Below, piece by piece: positions 24,000 to 33,816 of a stretch of 63,949 nt of DNA. The position numbers and the translations under genes are program-made. The stretch comes from Thermovirga sp. (GTDB lineage Bacteria > Synergistota > Synergistia > Synergistales > Thermovirgaceae). Within the stretch, counting starts at the first letter, position 1; each line of letters begins with the position of its first letter. The notes beneath the pieces were generated by a model. That model worked only from the letters and a program-made list of their open reading frames with translations, did not search any database and had not been told where the DNA came from. The stretch covers positions 1 through 63,949 of the forward strand of contig NZ_JACDOB010000007.1 of the NCBI RefSeq assembly GCF_017656375.1, written 5' to 3'.

Positions 24000-24974
24000 A
24001 TGAGAAAAGTTGTTGCCCTAGCTTTAGTTTTCGCTTTCGTCCTAGCAGGTTCGGCTTTCGCTGCCTCTGCCAACTGGCCACAGCAGATCCGTTTCGTAGC
24101 TGGACCTCCAGGCGGTAACTGGTTTGCCCTTGGTGGAACCCTCGCCGACATGTGGACGAAAAGCGTAATCCCTACCACCAGTGGAACTGGCGGCGGTGTA
24201 AGTAACATAGTTAACGTAGACCGCGGCAAGGCTGATATGGGGCTTTCTGTTGCTTCCGTGGTAGGCGCTGCCCAGGCAGGAGAAGCTCCTTTCAAGAAAC
24301 CAATGAGCAACGCAAAAATTTTCGCCAACCTTTACAGGCAGTACACTTATTTCATCATGAGAAAAGACTATGCGGAAGCTCATGGCATCAAGACTCTTGG
24401 GGATATAGTGGAAAAGAAGCTACCCATTAGAATGGCTACTTTAAAACCTGGCACTTCTTCTGAGTTCGTCATCAGGTCTATCTTCCAAAAAGGCTTTGGC
24501 GTATCATGGAAAGATATCAAATCATGGGGCGGATCTGTAGAGTATGCGTCCTACAGTGACGGTGCCAACCTCCTTGCTGACAATCACATAGACATGTTCG
24601 CATTTGCAGTAGGAAGGGCTGCTTCCATCGTCATGAAGATAGAATCCCAGACTGACATAGTCATTTTACCTGTAGACGAAAAAGCCCGTGACGCCATGAA
24701 AAAAGCTTTGGGGACTACAACTTTTGAAGTAGACCCTGCCATTTACAAGTCCGTGACGAAGCCTGTTCCCGTAGTAGGAGACTACACCTGTATAATCGTC
24801 CGCGGCGACCTTCCTGACGATCTGGTCTACTCTATGGCAAAGACGTTGTGGGAGCACAAAAATGACCTTGCAGCCTCCATCAAGGACATCGCCGAGCTAA
24901 ACCCACAGGAAGCCGTTTCTGACGCTGTAAAAGCCCATCCAGGATCTATAAAGTTCTGGAACGAAGTAAAATAA
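24000..24974 (+). CDS. TAXI-family TRAP transporter substrate-binding protein (second system)
   Basis: A 324-residue secreted receptor. The start is ATG 24000, 11 bases after AAGGAG; the GTG at 23988 overlaps that site. The signal peptide ends near GSAFAASA. The mature protein opens IRFVAGPPGGNWFALGGTLAD, the TAXI pattern. It is quite different from the binding protein at 14227-15180, so the two systems take different ligands. Control by the adjacent CitA/CitB-type system is likely. A stem-loop follows before the permease gene. Confidence 0.92.
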   Translation: MRKVVALALVFAFVLAGSAFAASANWPQQIRFVAGPPGGNWFALGGTLADMWTKSVIPTTSGTGGGVSNIVNVDRGKADMGLSVASVVGAAQAGEAPFKKPMSNAKIFANLYRQYTYFIMRKDYAEAHGIKTLGDIVEKKLPIRMATLKPGTSSEFVIRSIFQKGFGVSWKDIKSWGGSVEYASYSDGANLLADNHIDMFAFAVGRAASIVMKIESQTDIVILPVDEKARDAMKKALGTTTFEVDPAIYKSVTKPVPVVGDYTCIIVRGDLPDDLVYSMAKTLWEHKNDLAASIKDIAELNPQEAVSDAVKAHPGSIKFWNEVK

Positions 24975-24998
24975 CTAGCAAAAAATCTACTCTGGCTG

Positions 24999-25029
24999 GG
25001 GCAAGGGATTAAATTTTACACCCTTGCCC
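24999..25029 (+). other. Stem-loop between binding-protein and permease genes
   Basis: GGGCAAGGG (24999-25007) pairs with CCCTTGCCC (25021-25029). No T run follows. It occupies the same position as the hairpin at 15211-15245 in the first TAXI operon. Confidence 0.7.
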
Positions 25030-25053
25030 TGCCTTTTCAGAGGTGTATGAGAC

Positions 25054-26922
25054 ATGCGCAAACTAAAAGGCAAAACTCAGACTTTCATGTACATATATGT
25101 CATCTTAATGGGAATCTTTCACCTGTATACCGCTGTATTTGGCAATTTTGAAGCATACCTGCAGCGAACCATACATCTTACTTGGGTACTACCCATGGCG
25201 TTTTTACTCTACCCTGCTACCGAACATTCACCCAAGGATAGGCCAACCCTTCTTGACTGGCTTTTGGCTGCTCTGAGCACTGCTCCCGGCATTTACGGAA
25301 TAATTTATTACAATGAGATAGTATCAAGAATTGTGCAAGTGGACCCGTTAACCCAGGCTCAGCTGATCCTTGGAGTGCTTTTAACCATAATGCTTCTTGA
25401 GGCCACACGCCGAGTAGTTGGCCTTCCCCTGGCAATAATTGCAGCGTTTTTCGCTGGTTATATGTATTTCGGAGCTTATCTCCCAGGAGTGCTAAAAGGG
25501 CTACAATTTACCTTAGCCGAAGTAGTAGAAGAAATTTACTTGACTGGAGAAGGTATCTTCTCCATCCCGTTAGGAGTCTCGGCTACCTTTGTAATAATAT
25601 TTCTCATTTTCGGCGGATTCTTGGAGAAAAGTGGTATTGGAGAGTATTTCATGGAGTTCGCCCAGGCCTTCGCCGGCACTACCCCTGGAGGGCCGGCAAA
25701 GATAGCAGTCGTCAGCTCTTGCCTTTTTGGCTCCATCTCAGGCTCAGCCGTAGCAAACGTCTACGGAACGGGCACTTTTACCATCCCCCTCATGAAGCGC
25801 CTTGGATATCCGGCCTACTTTGCAGGAGCCGTGGAAGCCGTCGCAAGCTCTGGAGGACAGATCATGCCCCCTATCATGGGTGCTGGAGCCTTCATTATGG
25901 CTTCACTTTTGGGAATTCAATTCCGAGAAGTAATAATTGCCGCTGCTTTACCTGCTCTTTTGTATTACGGAGCAGTGTTTTTGATGGTTCACCTGAGAGC
26001 TGTTAAAACTGGAATAAAAGGATTAAAGCCTGAAGAGTTACCCTCGAAAAAATATGTCCTTAAAAACTCATACAAGTTGGTCCCAATAGTGGGGCTTTTA
26101 TGGATGCTTCTTTCTGGTTACACTCCTATGCTTGCCGCAGTCATAGGCATAGGCATGGCTTGGGGAATTTCCCTTTTTGACACTAAACGCCGTATGGGAA
26201 TAAAATCCATCCTGGATGCCATTTATACAGGCGCGCTGAATATAACCGTAGTGGCAATAGCTTGTGCTGCCGCGGGCATTATCGTAGGTTCGGTCTCCCT
26301 GACAGGGTTTGGCTTTAAGTTCGTAGGGTTAGTATTTTCACTAGCCAGGGACATACCCTTCCTGGCGCTAATATTGATAATGCTAGTATCGTTGGTCCTT
26401 GGAATGGGACTTCCTACCACTGGAGCTTACATCCTCGCTGCAGCTTTAGGAGTGCCTGCACTGACGAAACTCGGTTTTGCTCCTTTAAGTGCCCATCTTT
26501 TCGTCTTCTACTTCGCCATAATCTCGGCCATAACACCACCTGTGGCCCTTGCAGCATACGCAGCAAGCTCCATCGCTGGTGCTCCCCCAAATAAAACAGG
26601 GTTCCAAGCCATGAGGCTCGGAATTTTGGCGTTCATAGTGCCTTACGCTTTCTGTTACGACAAGGGGCTCATCCTGCACGGCACCATGATCGAAAATGCT
26701 GCTGCCATAGCAGGTGGTATATCTGCTGCCCTTTCTTTGGGCTTTGCTATGGAAGGATTTATGACACGGGCACTTAAATCCTACGAAAGGTTCTTATTCG
26801 TAGCGTCAGGCCTTGCATCTTTTACCCCAATCTTAGCCATCAAACTCCCAGCAGTAGCAGCCACTGTACTTTTCATGTTTCTGTTTTCAAAAACCCCAAA
26901 AACTTTGAAAGAGCCAGCATAA
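25054..26922 (+). CDS. TRAP transporter fused permease (DctQM, TAXI type, second system)
   Basis: A 622-residue multi-pass permease with the fused DctQ-like N-terminal part and the DctM core: GSISGSAVANVYGTGTFTIP, VASSGGQIMPPIMGAGAFIM, LGMGLPTTGAYILAA and ISAITPPVALAAYAASSIAG. ATG 25054 has AGAGGTG upstream. It pairs with the binding protein 79 bases upstream. Unlike the first TAXI operon there is no DUF1850 gene and no enzyme gene, so the substrate is used elsewhere. A strong terminator follows. Confidence 0.92.
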   Translation: MRKLKGKTQTFMYIYVILMGIFHLYTAVFGNFEAYLQRTIHLTWVLPMAFLLYPATEHSPKDRPTLLDWLLAALSTAPGIYGIIYYNEIVSRIVQVDPLTQAQLILGVLLTIMLLEATRRVVGLPLAIIAAFFAGYMYFGAYLPGVLKGLQFTLAEVVEEIYLTGEGIFSIPLGVSATFVIIFLIFGGFLEKSGIGEYFMEFAQAFAGTTPGGPAKIAVVSSCLFGSISGSAVANVYGTGTFTIPLMKRLGYPAYFAGAVEAVASSGGQIMPPIMGAGAFIMASLLGIQFREVIIAAALPALLYYGAVFLMVHLRAVKTGIKGLKPEELPSKKYVLKNSYKLVPIVGLLWMLLSGYTPMLAAVIGIGMAWGISLFDTKRRMGIKSILDAIYTGALNITVVAIACAAAGIIVGSVSLTGFGFKFVGLVFSLARDIPFLALILIMLVSLVLGMGLPTTGAYILAAALGVPALTKLGFAPLSAHLFVFYFAIISAITPPVALAAYAASSIAGAPPNKTGFQAMRLGILAFIVPYAFCYDKGLILHGTMIENAAAIAGGISAALSLGFAMEGFMTRALKSYERFLFVASGLASFTPILAIKLPAVAATVLFMFLFSKTPKTLKEPA

Positions 26923-26924
26923 TA

Positions 26925-26960
26925 AAAGCCTCCAGAGCAACTCTGGAGGCTTTATTTTTT
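26925..26960. terminator. Terminator between convergent genes
   Basis: AAAGCCTCCAGAG (26925-26937), loop CAA, CTCTGGAGGCTTT (26941-26953), then a T-rich run to 26960. Its A-rich left flank also allows termination of the leftward thiamine-diphosphate enzyme gene, which ends at 26960. Confidence 0.92.
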
Positions 26961-28669
26961 TAATATATGCACCTCAAGCCCTTTCCCTTTGCTGAAGCAA
27001 CCCACTTAGGCACAGGAGGCACTAATTTATCTTGCGTAGCAACTTTGATAATAACGAAACAAGGAGCCTCAGTAGCAAATACTTGGGTCAGCACTTGGGG
27101 CAAATCTTTAGGATCTTTCACCATATAGGACCTAAGCCCAAACCCTTCGGCGACCTTAGAGTAGTCCACCAGTGCAAAGTCGGTCCCAAAGGGTTCAAAA
27201 TCGTGCACTAAAGAAGCTTCTCCTTTTATCCAGCCAAAGGCGTCATTTTGGAATAGAAAAACTTTGATGTTCCATCCTAAACGGGATATGGTCTCAAGCT
27301 CGCCGCATGTAAACCCTAAACTTCCATCGCCCACCATTGCTAACGTACACCTTCCTGGAGCAGAAGCAGCCACACCTATAGCCCCTGGAACAGCATAACC
27401 TAAAGAACCCATGGAGTAATTGAAATACAATCTTCTTCCTGCATCCTTTTGTTTAAAAAAGGCAGCTGTATAAATTCCCCCAACTCCGGGATCACAAATT
27501 ATGTGGCTTTCTTCTGGCACCTTTTTTGAAAGCTCCCGAACAAAAAACAAGGGATTTATCGGGATTTCGCTGCTATCTACATATGCATCCAACTCTTTCT
27601 GAAACGAAGCTCTTCTTTTGGCTATCTCATCTTCCCTTCTCGCTTTAGGTTCCTTCTTTTTCTCCCTTATAATGTTTACCATCTCTCCAAGAGTAGCCTT
27701 TGCATCGCCTATCAATACCACATCCAACTTATACATGTTGCCCACGTCAACTCCAGCGATATCAAGCTGAATAAATTTTTTCACAGAAGAGACATCTGGA
27801 AGCCTCCACCCATCAGTGGTAGCTGAATCTGTGTTGGAACCCACATAGAATATGACATCTGCTTCCTCCACGAAAGCATTGGAAAAGCTCGTACCTCCCC
27901 TGGATCCTATAACACCTATGGACAGAGGATGACTTTCAGGGAAAGCTCCTTTACCAGTCATGGTTGTACCAACGGGTATAGACAAAGCCTCCACAAGATC
28001 CACAGCCTCATTCCATGCGCGTGAGACCAGCGCTCCTTGCCCGAGGCAAATAAGTGAGTTTTGAGCTTCCGACAATATATCAACGGCCCTTTCCATTGCT
28101 TCGCGCTCGGCAATGCTCCTATGAGAGGGAAAGACGGTAAAATCCCTCTGCGCGTATATGTCACGAACCTCCACATCTTGGTAAAAAACGTCCTGAGGAA
28201 CCCTTATATGCACAGGGCCCGGACGACCAGTCAAGGCGACCCTGAATGCTCTACGAATCAAAAAGGGGATATCCTCCGCTTTGGTGATGGTTATGGACTC
28301 TTTAGTAATACCACTAAATAAGGCCGGCTGGTCGGACCCCGTGAGCATGTTCCGCTTGTCCCAGTTATAGGGGATGTCGGAAGAAAAACAGACCACCGGC
28401 ATAGAACCCTTGAATGCCTCAGCAACTCCTGGAACACAATGGGTCACCCCAGGGCTAGGGACCTCGAACACCCCAGGCCTGTTGGTAGCCCTAGCGTAGG
28501 CTTCAGCCATAAAGGAAGCGCTGCGCTCATCCCTGGCAAGTATGTATTTTATCTCTGGGAAATTTTTCCATTCAGCATACCAACCTAATGTGGTCTCCCC
28601 CGGTAAACCAAATACGCACTCTACTCCATATGCTTTAAGCATTTCAAGAATAATTCTTCCACCTTTCAT
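26960..28669 (-). CDS. Thiamine-diphosphate enzyme, acetolactate-synthase-like
   Basis: A 569-residue protein with the three-domain layout of the acetohydroxyacid synthase/pyruvate oxidase family. The N-terminal pyrimidine-binding domain has GVECVFGLPGETT and RDERSASFMAEAYARATNRPG, with the expected glutamate. A central domain (about 190-330) follows, and the C-terminal diphosphate domain has MVGDGSLGFTCGELETISR and a downstream asparagine (QNDAFGWIKG). The start is ATG 28669 behind GGAAGGAG; the frame is open further upstream without a site. No small regulatory subunit is adjacent, so a catabolic carboligase or decarboxylase is as likely as biosynthetic acetolactate synthase. Confidence 0.8.
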   Translation of the reverse strand: MKGGRIILEMLKAYGVECVFGLPGETTLGWYAEWKNFPEIKYILARDERSASFMAEAYARATNRPGVFEVPSPGVTHCVPGVAEAFKGSMPVVCFSSDIPYNWDKRNMLTGSDQPALFSGITKESITITKAEDIPFLIRRAFRVALTGRPGPVHIRVPQDVFYQDVEVRDIYAQRDFTVFPSHRSIAEREAMERAVDILSEAQNSLICLGQGALVSRAWNEAVDLVEALSIPVGTTMTGKGAFPESHPLSIGVIGSRGGTSFSNAFVEEADVIFYVGSNTDSATTDGWRLPDVSSVKKFIQLDIAGVDVGNMYKLDVVLIGDAKATLGEMVNIIREKKKEPKARREDEIAKRRASFQKELDAYVDSSEIPINPLFFVRELSKKVPEESHIICDPGVGGIYTAAFFKQKDAGRRLYFNYSMGSLGYAVPGAIGVAASAPGRCTLAMVGDGSLGFTCGELETISRLGWNIKVFLFQNDAFGWIKGEASLVHDFEPFGTDFALVDYSKVAEGFGLRSYMVKDPKDLPQVLTQVFATEAPCFVIIKVATQDKLVPPVPKWVASAKGKGLRCIY

Positions 28670-28858
28670 ACTCCTTCCTCCCCTCAATCCATATAGCCCT
28701 TTTATTTCTCCATATACTTTTGCATTTCTATCTAAATCCAATTATAGGCTCTTCATCTATTTTCCACTATAAAGCAAGGACATGAAGGATGCAGAGTAGT
28801 TGCATATACAACTAATATGATCTATAATTTTTCTCAGTTTCAGATAGGAGGGGTTTTG

Positions 28859-30226
28859 TTGCAAAAACGGGAAAAGCTTTTGGCTAATGAGCCCATCGGA
28901 CACTTAATTGTCAAACTCTCGCTTCCTGCCGTGGTGGGCATGTTTGTAAATGGCCTGTACAACCTTGTAGATACCATATACATTGGACATTCCGTAGGCG
29001 CTTTAGGTATAGCTGGCCTTTCTGTTTCCTTTCCCTTGCAAATGATTATAGGGGGCACCGGCGCAATGCTTGGGATAGGAGCTGCTTCCGTTATCTCCCG
29101 CAGCTTAGGTGCCAAAAATTACGAAAGAGCCGAAAAAACTTTAGGAAACAACCTTTTCTTGATAATCTTTATAGGGCTTCTCTTCGCCACAATGGGTGAG
29201 CTCTTTCTAGAAGAAATACTGAAACTTTTTGGATCAACCGAGACAATACTTCCCTACGCAAAGGATTACATGGGCATAATATTTTTAGGAACACCCCTGA
29301 TTCTCTTTGCCATGTCCATGAACAACGTTATTCGTTCAGAAGGAGCAGCAAGGACAGCCATGGCTTCCATGCTCATAGGAGCTGTTGCCAACATCATTCT
29401 CGATCCTATTTTTATATTTGTCCTAGGCATGGGCGTAAAAGGAGCTGCCATAGCTACAGTGCTATCGAGGATCCTGGTCGCAGCCTGGATAACTCACTTC
29501 TTTTACTCCGGGAAAAGCTTAGTAAAACCCAGGTTGCGCCACTTGATGCCAGACACCGCAATGATCAAAGAAATCTTTGTTATAGGCTTTCCCTCTTTAT
29601 TGCAGCACGCTTCCTCCAGCTTCGTCTTTGGGTTCATAAACAACCTTGCAGGTTTTTATGGAGGAGACCTAGCCATAGCTATATTCGGAATAAGCAACAG
29701 AATCATACGGTTTTCCGGCATGTCTGTCATAGGCATAGCCCAAGGCATGCAGCCAATAGTGGGATACAATTATGGAGCAGAAAGATACGACAGGGCAACA
29801 AAGGCGCTCCGCCTCTCCACCATCATTGCCATGAGTATATGTGGAACCGTTACAGTGCTTCTTCTACTTTTCCCAAAAGCAGCACTACATCTATTTACAT
29901 CTGATCCCCAAGTGCTTGAAAGAGGCCCTATAGCCCTAAGAATAATGGTTTCAGCATTCTTTTTGATGGGCTACAACAGAATAGGCGGGGTGTTCTTCCA
30001 GGCTCTTGGAAAAGCGAAACCAGCCCTAATCATCAATCTTGCAAGGCCCATATTATTTTTTGTCCCCCTATTAATCGTTTTGCCTCGATTTATAGGGCTT
30101 AAAGGCATATGGCTTGCCTTTCCCATATCAGATATCCTCTCTTTTTTGCTGACCATGGGCTTTTTGCTGCCTTACGAAAGATTGCTTAAGAACAAGTACA
30201 CTAAAGCTCAAGGTGAAAAGCTATGA
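28859..30226 (+). CDS. MATE-family multidrug exporter
   Basis: A 455-residue, 12-helix transporter with the two repeated MatE halves: KLSLPAVVGMFVNGLYNLVDTIYIG at the start of the first, and IGFPSLLQHASSSFVFGFINNL opening the second near 235, with GMQPIVGYNYGA soon after. It exports organic cations or other toxic compounds with sodium or proton exchange. A TTG at 28859 is chosen because AGGAGG lies 7 bases upstream; the ATG at 28817 is in front of that site. A MarR-type regulator overlaps the stop by 4 bases and probably controls both genes. Confidence 0.88.
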   Translation: MQKREKLLANEPIGHLIVKLSLPAVVGMFVNGLYNLVDTIYIGHSVGALGIAGLSVSFPLQMIIGGTGAMLGIGAASVISRSLGAKNYERAEKTLGNNLFLIIFIGLLFATMGELFLEEILKLFGSTETILPYAKDYMGIIFLGTPLILFAMSMNNVIRSEGAARTAMASMLIGAVANIILDPIFIFVLGMGVKGAAIATVLSRILVAAWITHFFYSGKSLVKPRLRHLMPDTAMIKEIFVIGFPSLLQHASSSFVFGFINNLAGFYGGDLAIAIFGISNRIIRFSGMSVIGIAQGMQPIVGYNYGAERYDRATKALRLSTIIAMSICGTVTVLLLLFPKAALHLFTSDPQVLERGPIALRIMVSAFFLMGYNRIGGVFFQALGKAKPALIINLARPILFFVPLLIVLPRFIGLKGIWLAFPISDILSFLLTMGFLLPYERLLKNKYTKAQGEKL

Positions 30227-30672
30227 AAGATAAAAACATAGGGAAATTGCTGTCAATTATCCATCGCAATCTATCAATGTTCATGGACCACAGCATCCCG
30301 GCTGAAGGGATAGGCCATGGGCAAAAACGCCTGTTAATTGAAATAGCCCTTCACCCAGGCCGCACGCAAGAGGAGGTGGCAGAATGCTTCCTAAAAGATA
30401 AAACCACCATAGCCCGTGCCGTTAAAGGGTTAGAAAAAAATGGTTATATCACAAAGAGACAAAACCCCGAGGACCTGCGAGAGTATCTTTTGTTCCCAAC
30501 AGAAAAAGGCCTTGCCGTCTTGCCCTTCGCCCTACAAGCAAGAAACAAGGCCATAGAAGAACTTACAAAGGGGTTTTCCGAAGAAGAATATGAAATATTA
30601 GAAGATTTTCTTGTTCGCCTAGCCGAAAACGCTGTAAACTTAAGAAAAAAACATCTTACCAAATCTTCATAA
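30223..30672 (+). CDS. MarR-family transcriptional regulator
   Basis: A 149-residue winged-helix protein. The recognition region reads RTQEEVAECFLKDKTTIARAVKGLEKNGYI, followed by the wing RQNPEDLREYLLFPTEKG, a typical MarR layout with flanking dimerisation helices. Its ATG overlaps the MATE gene stop (ATGA), so it is likely an autoregulatory repressor of the exporter that responds to an effluxed compound. Its 3' end overlaps the convergent folD gene by 6 bases, leaving no room for a terminator. Confidence 0.88.
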   Translation: MKDKNIGKLLSIIHRNLSMFMDHSIPAEGIGHGQKRLLIEIALHPGRTQEEVAECFLKDKTTIARAVKGLEKNGYITKRQNPEDLREYLLFPTEKGLAVLPFALQARNKAIEELTKGFSEEEYEILEDFLVRLAENAVNLRKKHLTKSS

Positions 30673-31518
30673 CGTCCGCTCATACATCTCCAGAGTGTTC
30701 TGCAAAAGCATTGCTATTGTCATAGGGCCAACGCCACCCGGCACAGGAGTTATCCAGGAGGCTTTCATTCGGACACCATCAAAATCCACGTCACCCACAA
30801 GGCCACTTTCAAGCCTGTTAATACCTACATCCACAACTACAGCTCCCTTTTTGACCATGTGCTGGGTTATGAAATGGGGCTTGCCTGCAGCAACCACCAA
30901 TATGTCCGCTTCCTGGGTTATAGCTTCAAGGTTTTTTGTCCTGCTGTGACATATAGTTACCGTAGCGTTTTTCTGCAACAAAAGATGGGCTACGGGCTTT
31001 CCAACTATGTTGCTTCGACCCACAACAACAGCGTTTTTACCTTCTATTTCTATACCATAATATTCCAAAAGATACATTATTCCCTTGGGAGTACAAGGAA
31101 CTGTGCACGGAAGCCCCGCGACGAGCTTACCAAGGTTCATCGGGTGGAAACCGTCCACATCCTTTTCAGGGCGAATAGCCTCTATAACTTCGGTCTCGTT
31201 CAAATGTTTCGGCAATGGCAACTGCACCAGAATCCCATGAACTTTAGGGTCTTCATTCAATTTAGCCACGAGCTCCAGCAATTCTTGCTGCGTGGTCTCC
31301 TCAGGCAAACGATGTAAAAAGGATTCAAAACCCACCTCTTTGCAGGCTTTTTCTTTTTGTCCAACATAAACCTTAGACGCTGGGTTGTCTCCCACTAACA
31401 CCACCGCCAGGCCTGGAGGCACTTTTCCACTTTCCTTTATCTCTTTTACTATGACCGCAATTCGCTCCCTTGCCTCAGATGCAACCTTCTTCCCGTCCAG
31501 AATTTTGCATTCTGTCAC
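30667..31518 (-). CDS. folD: Methylenetetrahydrofolate dehydrogenase / methenyltetrahydrofolate cyclohydrolase
   Basis: A 283-residue FolD that interconverts 5,10-methylene-, methenyl- and 10-formyl-tetrahydrofolate. Signatures are PPGLAVVLVGDNPASKVYVGQKEKAC with the catalytic lysine, VHGILVQLPLP, and the NADP site GKNAVVVGRSNIVGKPVAHLL. The C-terminal PVPGGVGPMTIAMLLQNT is intact. GTG 31518 has GAGGTGATT upstream. It is the last gene of the long minus-strand array. With glyA further up, it can channel one-carbon units from serine, glycine or formimino compounds. Confidence 0.95.
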   Translation of the reverse strand: MTECKILDGKKVASEARERIAVIVKEIKESGKVPPGLAVVLVGDNPASKVYVGQKEKACKEVGFESFLHRLPEETTQQELLELVAKLNEDPKVHGILVQLPLPKHLNETEVIEAIRPEKDVDGFHPMNLGKLVAGLPCTVPCTPKGIMYLLEYYGIEIEGKNAVVVGRSNIVGKPVAHLLLQKNATVTICHSRTKNLEAITQEADILVVAAGKPHFITQHMVKKGAVVVDVGINRLESGLVGDVDFDGVRMKASWITPVPGGVGPMTIAMLLQNTLEMYERTL

Positions 31519-31538
31519 TTCAAATCACCTCTTTTTTA

Positions 31539-32894
31539 TTAAACCTTTCTCCCCAAAAAACGCCCTCTACCTTTTTCCCCTGTAAACTCTCTTTCCTCTA
31601 TTATTACCTCTCCTCTAGAAATAGTATAAGCTACTTTGCCTTTAACTTTTAAACCTTCAAAAGGCGAAAAGTCCACATTCATATGGAGACTATCGGCGCT
31701 TATCACCCACTCTTTTTCGGGGTCAAAGACCACTACGTCGCCATCAGCTCCAGGCATTAATGTGCCCTTTCGGGGATACAGCCCTAGCAGTTTCGCGGGA
31801 GCCGTCGATGTAACACGAACGAAATCGCTAAGTTTTATCTTCCCTTTCTTTACCCCTTCCGAAAACAGCAAAGCCCTCGAAGTCTCTACACCTGGAAGGC
31901 CATAAGGCAATTCCCTAAAAGAACCCTTCCAAGCCTTTTGAGCTCTGGTGAAAGGGCAGTGATCCGTAGCCACGACATCTATTGAACCATTTGCAAGGCC
32001 TTCCCAAAGGCTGCTGCAATCCAAAGGCTTCTTTAAGCTGGGGCTTGCAGAAAAAAGATGGCCTTCGAGGAGATCATAGGCATCTTCTGTGAGCAAAAGG
32101 TACTGTGGACATGTCTCCGTCGTTATCTTAATTCCCAATTCTCTGGCCTTCCGAACTTCTCTCAGTCCCATGGCAGAGCTCAAATGAACTACATGCAGCC
32201 TGCACTCGGTATACCCCGCTATTATGGCGGCCTTTGCTACAGCTGTGGCTTCACAAACATCCGGCCTGGTCAAGGCCAGGCTTTTCATCTCTCCCGACTG
32301 ATCTTCCGAAAGGCCTTCCTCCAGGTAAGATATTATGTCCTCGTCTTCGGCGTGTACTAAAGCTATACCACCAACAGAACTAATTTCCCTGAAGGCTTCA
32401 AGCATTTGCCCTCCGCTTGTTCTCCTGCCAGAATCCCCATAGGCCATGAAAAACTTGAAGGTCCTTACACCATCTTCGGAAACTTCCCTTATTTCATCTA
32501 TCCTAGACTTCCTCCATCCGACAATCTCAGAGTGCAAAACATAATCCAGCACGCTCTCTTTAGCATCCTCCAGCCTATCAGTGAGGTCCTTCTTTAAAGA
32601 TGTTTCAGGGCTTCCCACAGTAAAATCTGCTATCGTAGTTATTCCTCCGAAAGCTGCCGCGACTGTTCCAGAATAAAAATCATCACTCGAACGGGTGCCT
32701 CCTACGGGAAGAGCCATATGAGTATGCATATCTATACCGCCTGGCAAGACAAGCATATCTTCCGCATCAATGACTCTCTTGCCCTCAAGCCCCTCACCGA
32801 TCGCAGCTATTCTACTTCCAGCGATAGCCAAATCAGCCAATAAGGTTTTTTCTCCCAGTACGAGGGTACCCCCCTTTATTACCAGGTCGTACAT
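31539..32894 (-). CDS. Dihydropyrimidinase / D-hydantoinase family amidohydrolase
   Basis: A 451-residue cyclic amidase that opens hydantoin or dihydropyrimidine rings to N-carbamoyl amino acids. Metal ligands are visible: HxH in GGIDMHTHMALP (near 57), the lysine expected to be carbamylated in FKFFMAYGDSG (near 148), histidines in LVHAEDED and VVHLSSAMG, and the aspartate in VATDHCPFTRAQK (near 310). ATG 32894 follows GGAGAGAAG. It is one base from the permease stop, so ring hydrolysis is tied to the nucleoside-type importer. With YgeW- and YgeY-like genes nearby it is the counterpart of E. coli HyuA. Confidence 0.88.
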   Translation of the reverse strand: MYDLVIKGGTLVLGEKTLLADLAIAGSRIAAIGEGLEGKRVIDAEDMLVLPGGIDMHTHMALPVGGTRSSDDFYSGTVAAAFGGITTIADFTVGSPETSLKKDLTDRLEDAKESVLDYVLHSEIVGWRKSRIDEIREVSEDGVRTFKFFMAYGDSGRRTSGGQMLEAFREISSVGGIALVHAEDEDIISYLEEGLSEDQSGEMKSLALTRPDVCEATAVAKAAIIAGYTECRLHVVHLSSAMGLREVRKARELGIKITTETCPQYLLLTEDAYDLLEGHLFSASPSLKKPLDCSSLWEGLANGSIDVVATDHCPFTRAQKAWKGSFRELPYGLPGVETSRALLFSEGVKKGKIKLSDFVRVTSTAPAKLLGLYPRKGTLMPGADGDVVVFDPEKEWVISADSLHMNVDFSPFEGLKVKGKVAYTISRGEVIIEEREFTGEKGRGRFLGRKV

Positions 32895-32895
32895 T

Positions 32896-33816
32896 TTATC
32901 TTCTCTCCTTCACATAGGGAGTGCCAAGGTAAGCCGGAACATTGAAATGTTTTCTCGCTATGGTCGCAACTATAGTTAAAATATACGGAAGAGCAATTAT
33001 AAACTCATTGGGGATAGCTTTGAAAGCCGAGGTCTGGATAGATACAGCAACAGCATCTGCGAGGCCAAAAACCAAAGCTCCAGCCAAAACTCCAAGGGGA
33101 TTCCAATTACCCAAAAAGCAAATAGCAAAGGCAATCCAGCCTCTCCCCCCTATAATATTCTCAGTAAATAGGCCTAAAAAGCCAAGGGAATAAAACGCCC
33201 CGGCCAGCCCGTTCATTGCGCTGGAAAAAAGAACTGCCCAATAACGAACTTTCTCTACGTTTATACCTGCGGCGTCTACAGCCTCTGGGTTGGCTCCTGT
33301 GGAGCGGATAACCAAACCTAATCGCGTGTGATATAACACCCAATAGCCAACCCCAACAAATAAAAAAGCCAGGTACGTCAAGATATTCTGATTGAAAAGA
33401 GCCTCGCCCAAAACAGGAATTTTGCTTAATAAAGGTATGTTTATGCTAGAAAGAGGTTCCACTGTCAAAGGCAAAAGAGGCACGCCAAAGAAGACTCTAT
33501 ATAAATATAAGGTTAAACCGACAGATAAGATGTTAAAAGCCGTCCCTGTGACTATCTGGTGCTGCTTTAAATAAACGGTGAAATAACCGTAAATTGCCCC
33601 TGTAACAAGACCGGCAACCACAGAACAAACCAGCCCCACACCAATACTTTTAGTCAGGTAAGCACCTACAAACCCAGCCCAGGCTCCAATTAAGAAAATA
33701 CCCTCTATCGCTATGTTCATTACCCCTGTTCGCTCGACGAAAACTTCCGCCAAGGCTCCAATCAGCAAGGGAGTACTCATCATAACAGCGCCCTTAAGGA
33801 TGCCCTCTACAATCAT
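32896..33816 (-). CDS. Nucleoside-type ABC transporter permease (second permease)
   Basis: A 306-residue permease of the BPD-transp-2 (branched-chain/sugar/nucleoside) family with about eight to ten membrane helices. VFVERTGVMNIAIEGIFLIGAW near 25 and GRGWIAFAICFLGNWNPLG near 220 are typical of permeases paired with BMP receptors (NupQ/YufQ type). Its start overlaps the other permease by 4 bases. It takes up purine or pyrimidine nucleosides or related ring compounds. Confidence 0.87.
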   Translation of the reverse strand: MIVEGILKGAVMMSTPLLIGALAEVFVERTGVMNIAIEGIFLIGAWAGFVGAYLTKSIGVGLVCSVVAGLVTGAIYGYFTVYLKQHQIVTGTAFNILSVGLTLYLYRVFFGVPLLPLTVEPLSSINIPLLSKIPVLGEALFNQNILTYLAFLFVGVGYWVLYHTRLGLVIRSTGANPEAVDAAGINVEKVRYWAVLFSSAMNGLAGAFYSLGFLGLFTENIIGGRGWIAFAICFLGNWNPLGVLAGALVFGLADAVAVSIQTSAFKAIPNEFIIALPYILTIVATIARKHFNVPAYLGTPYVKERR

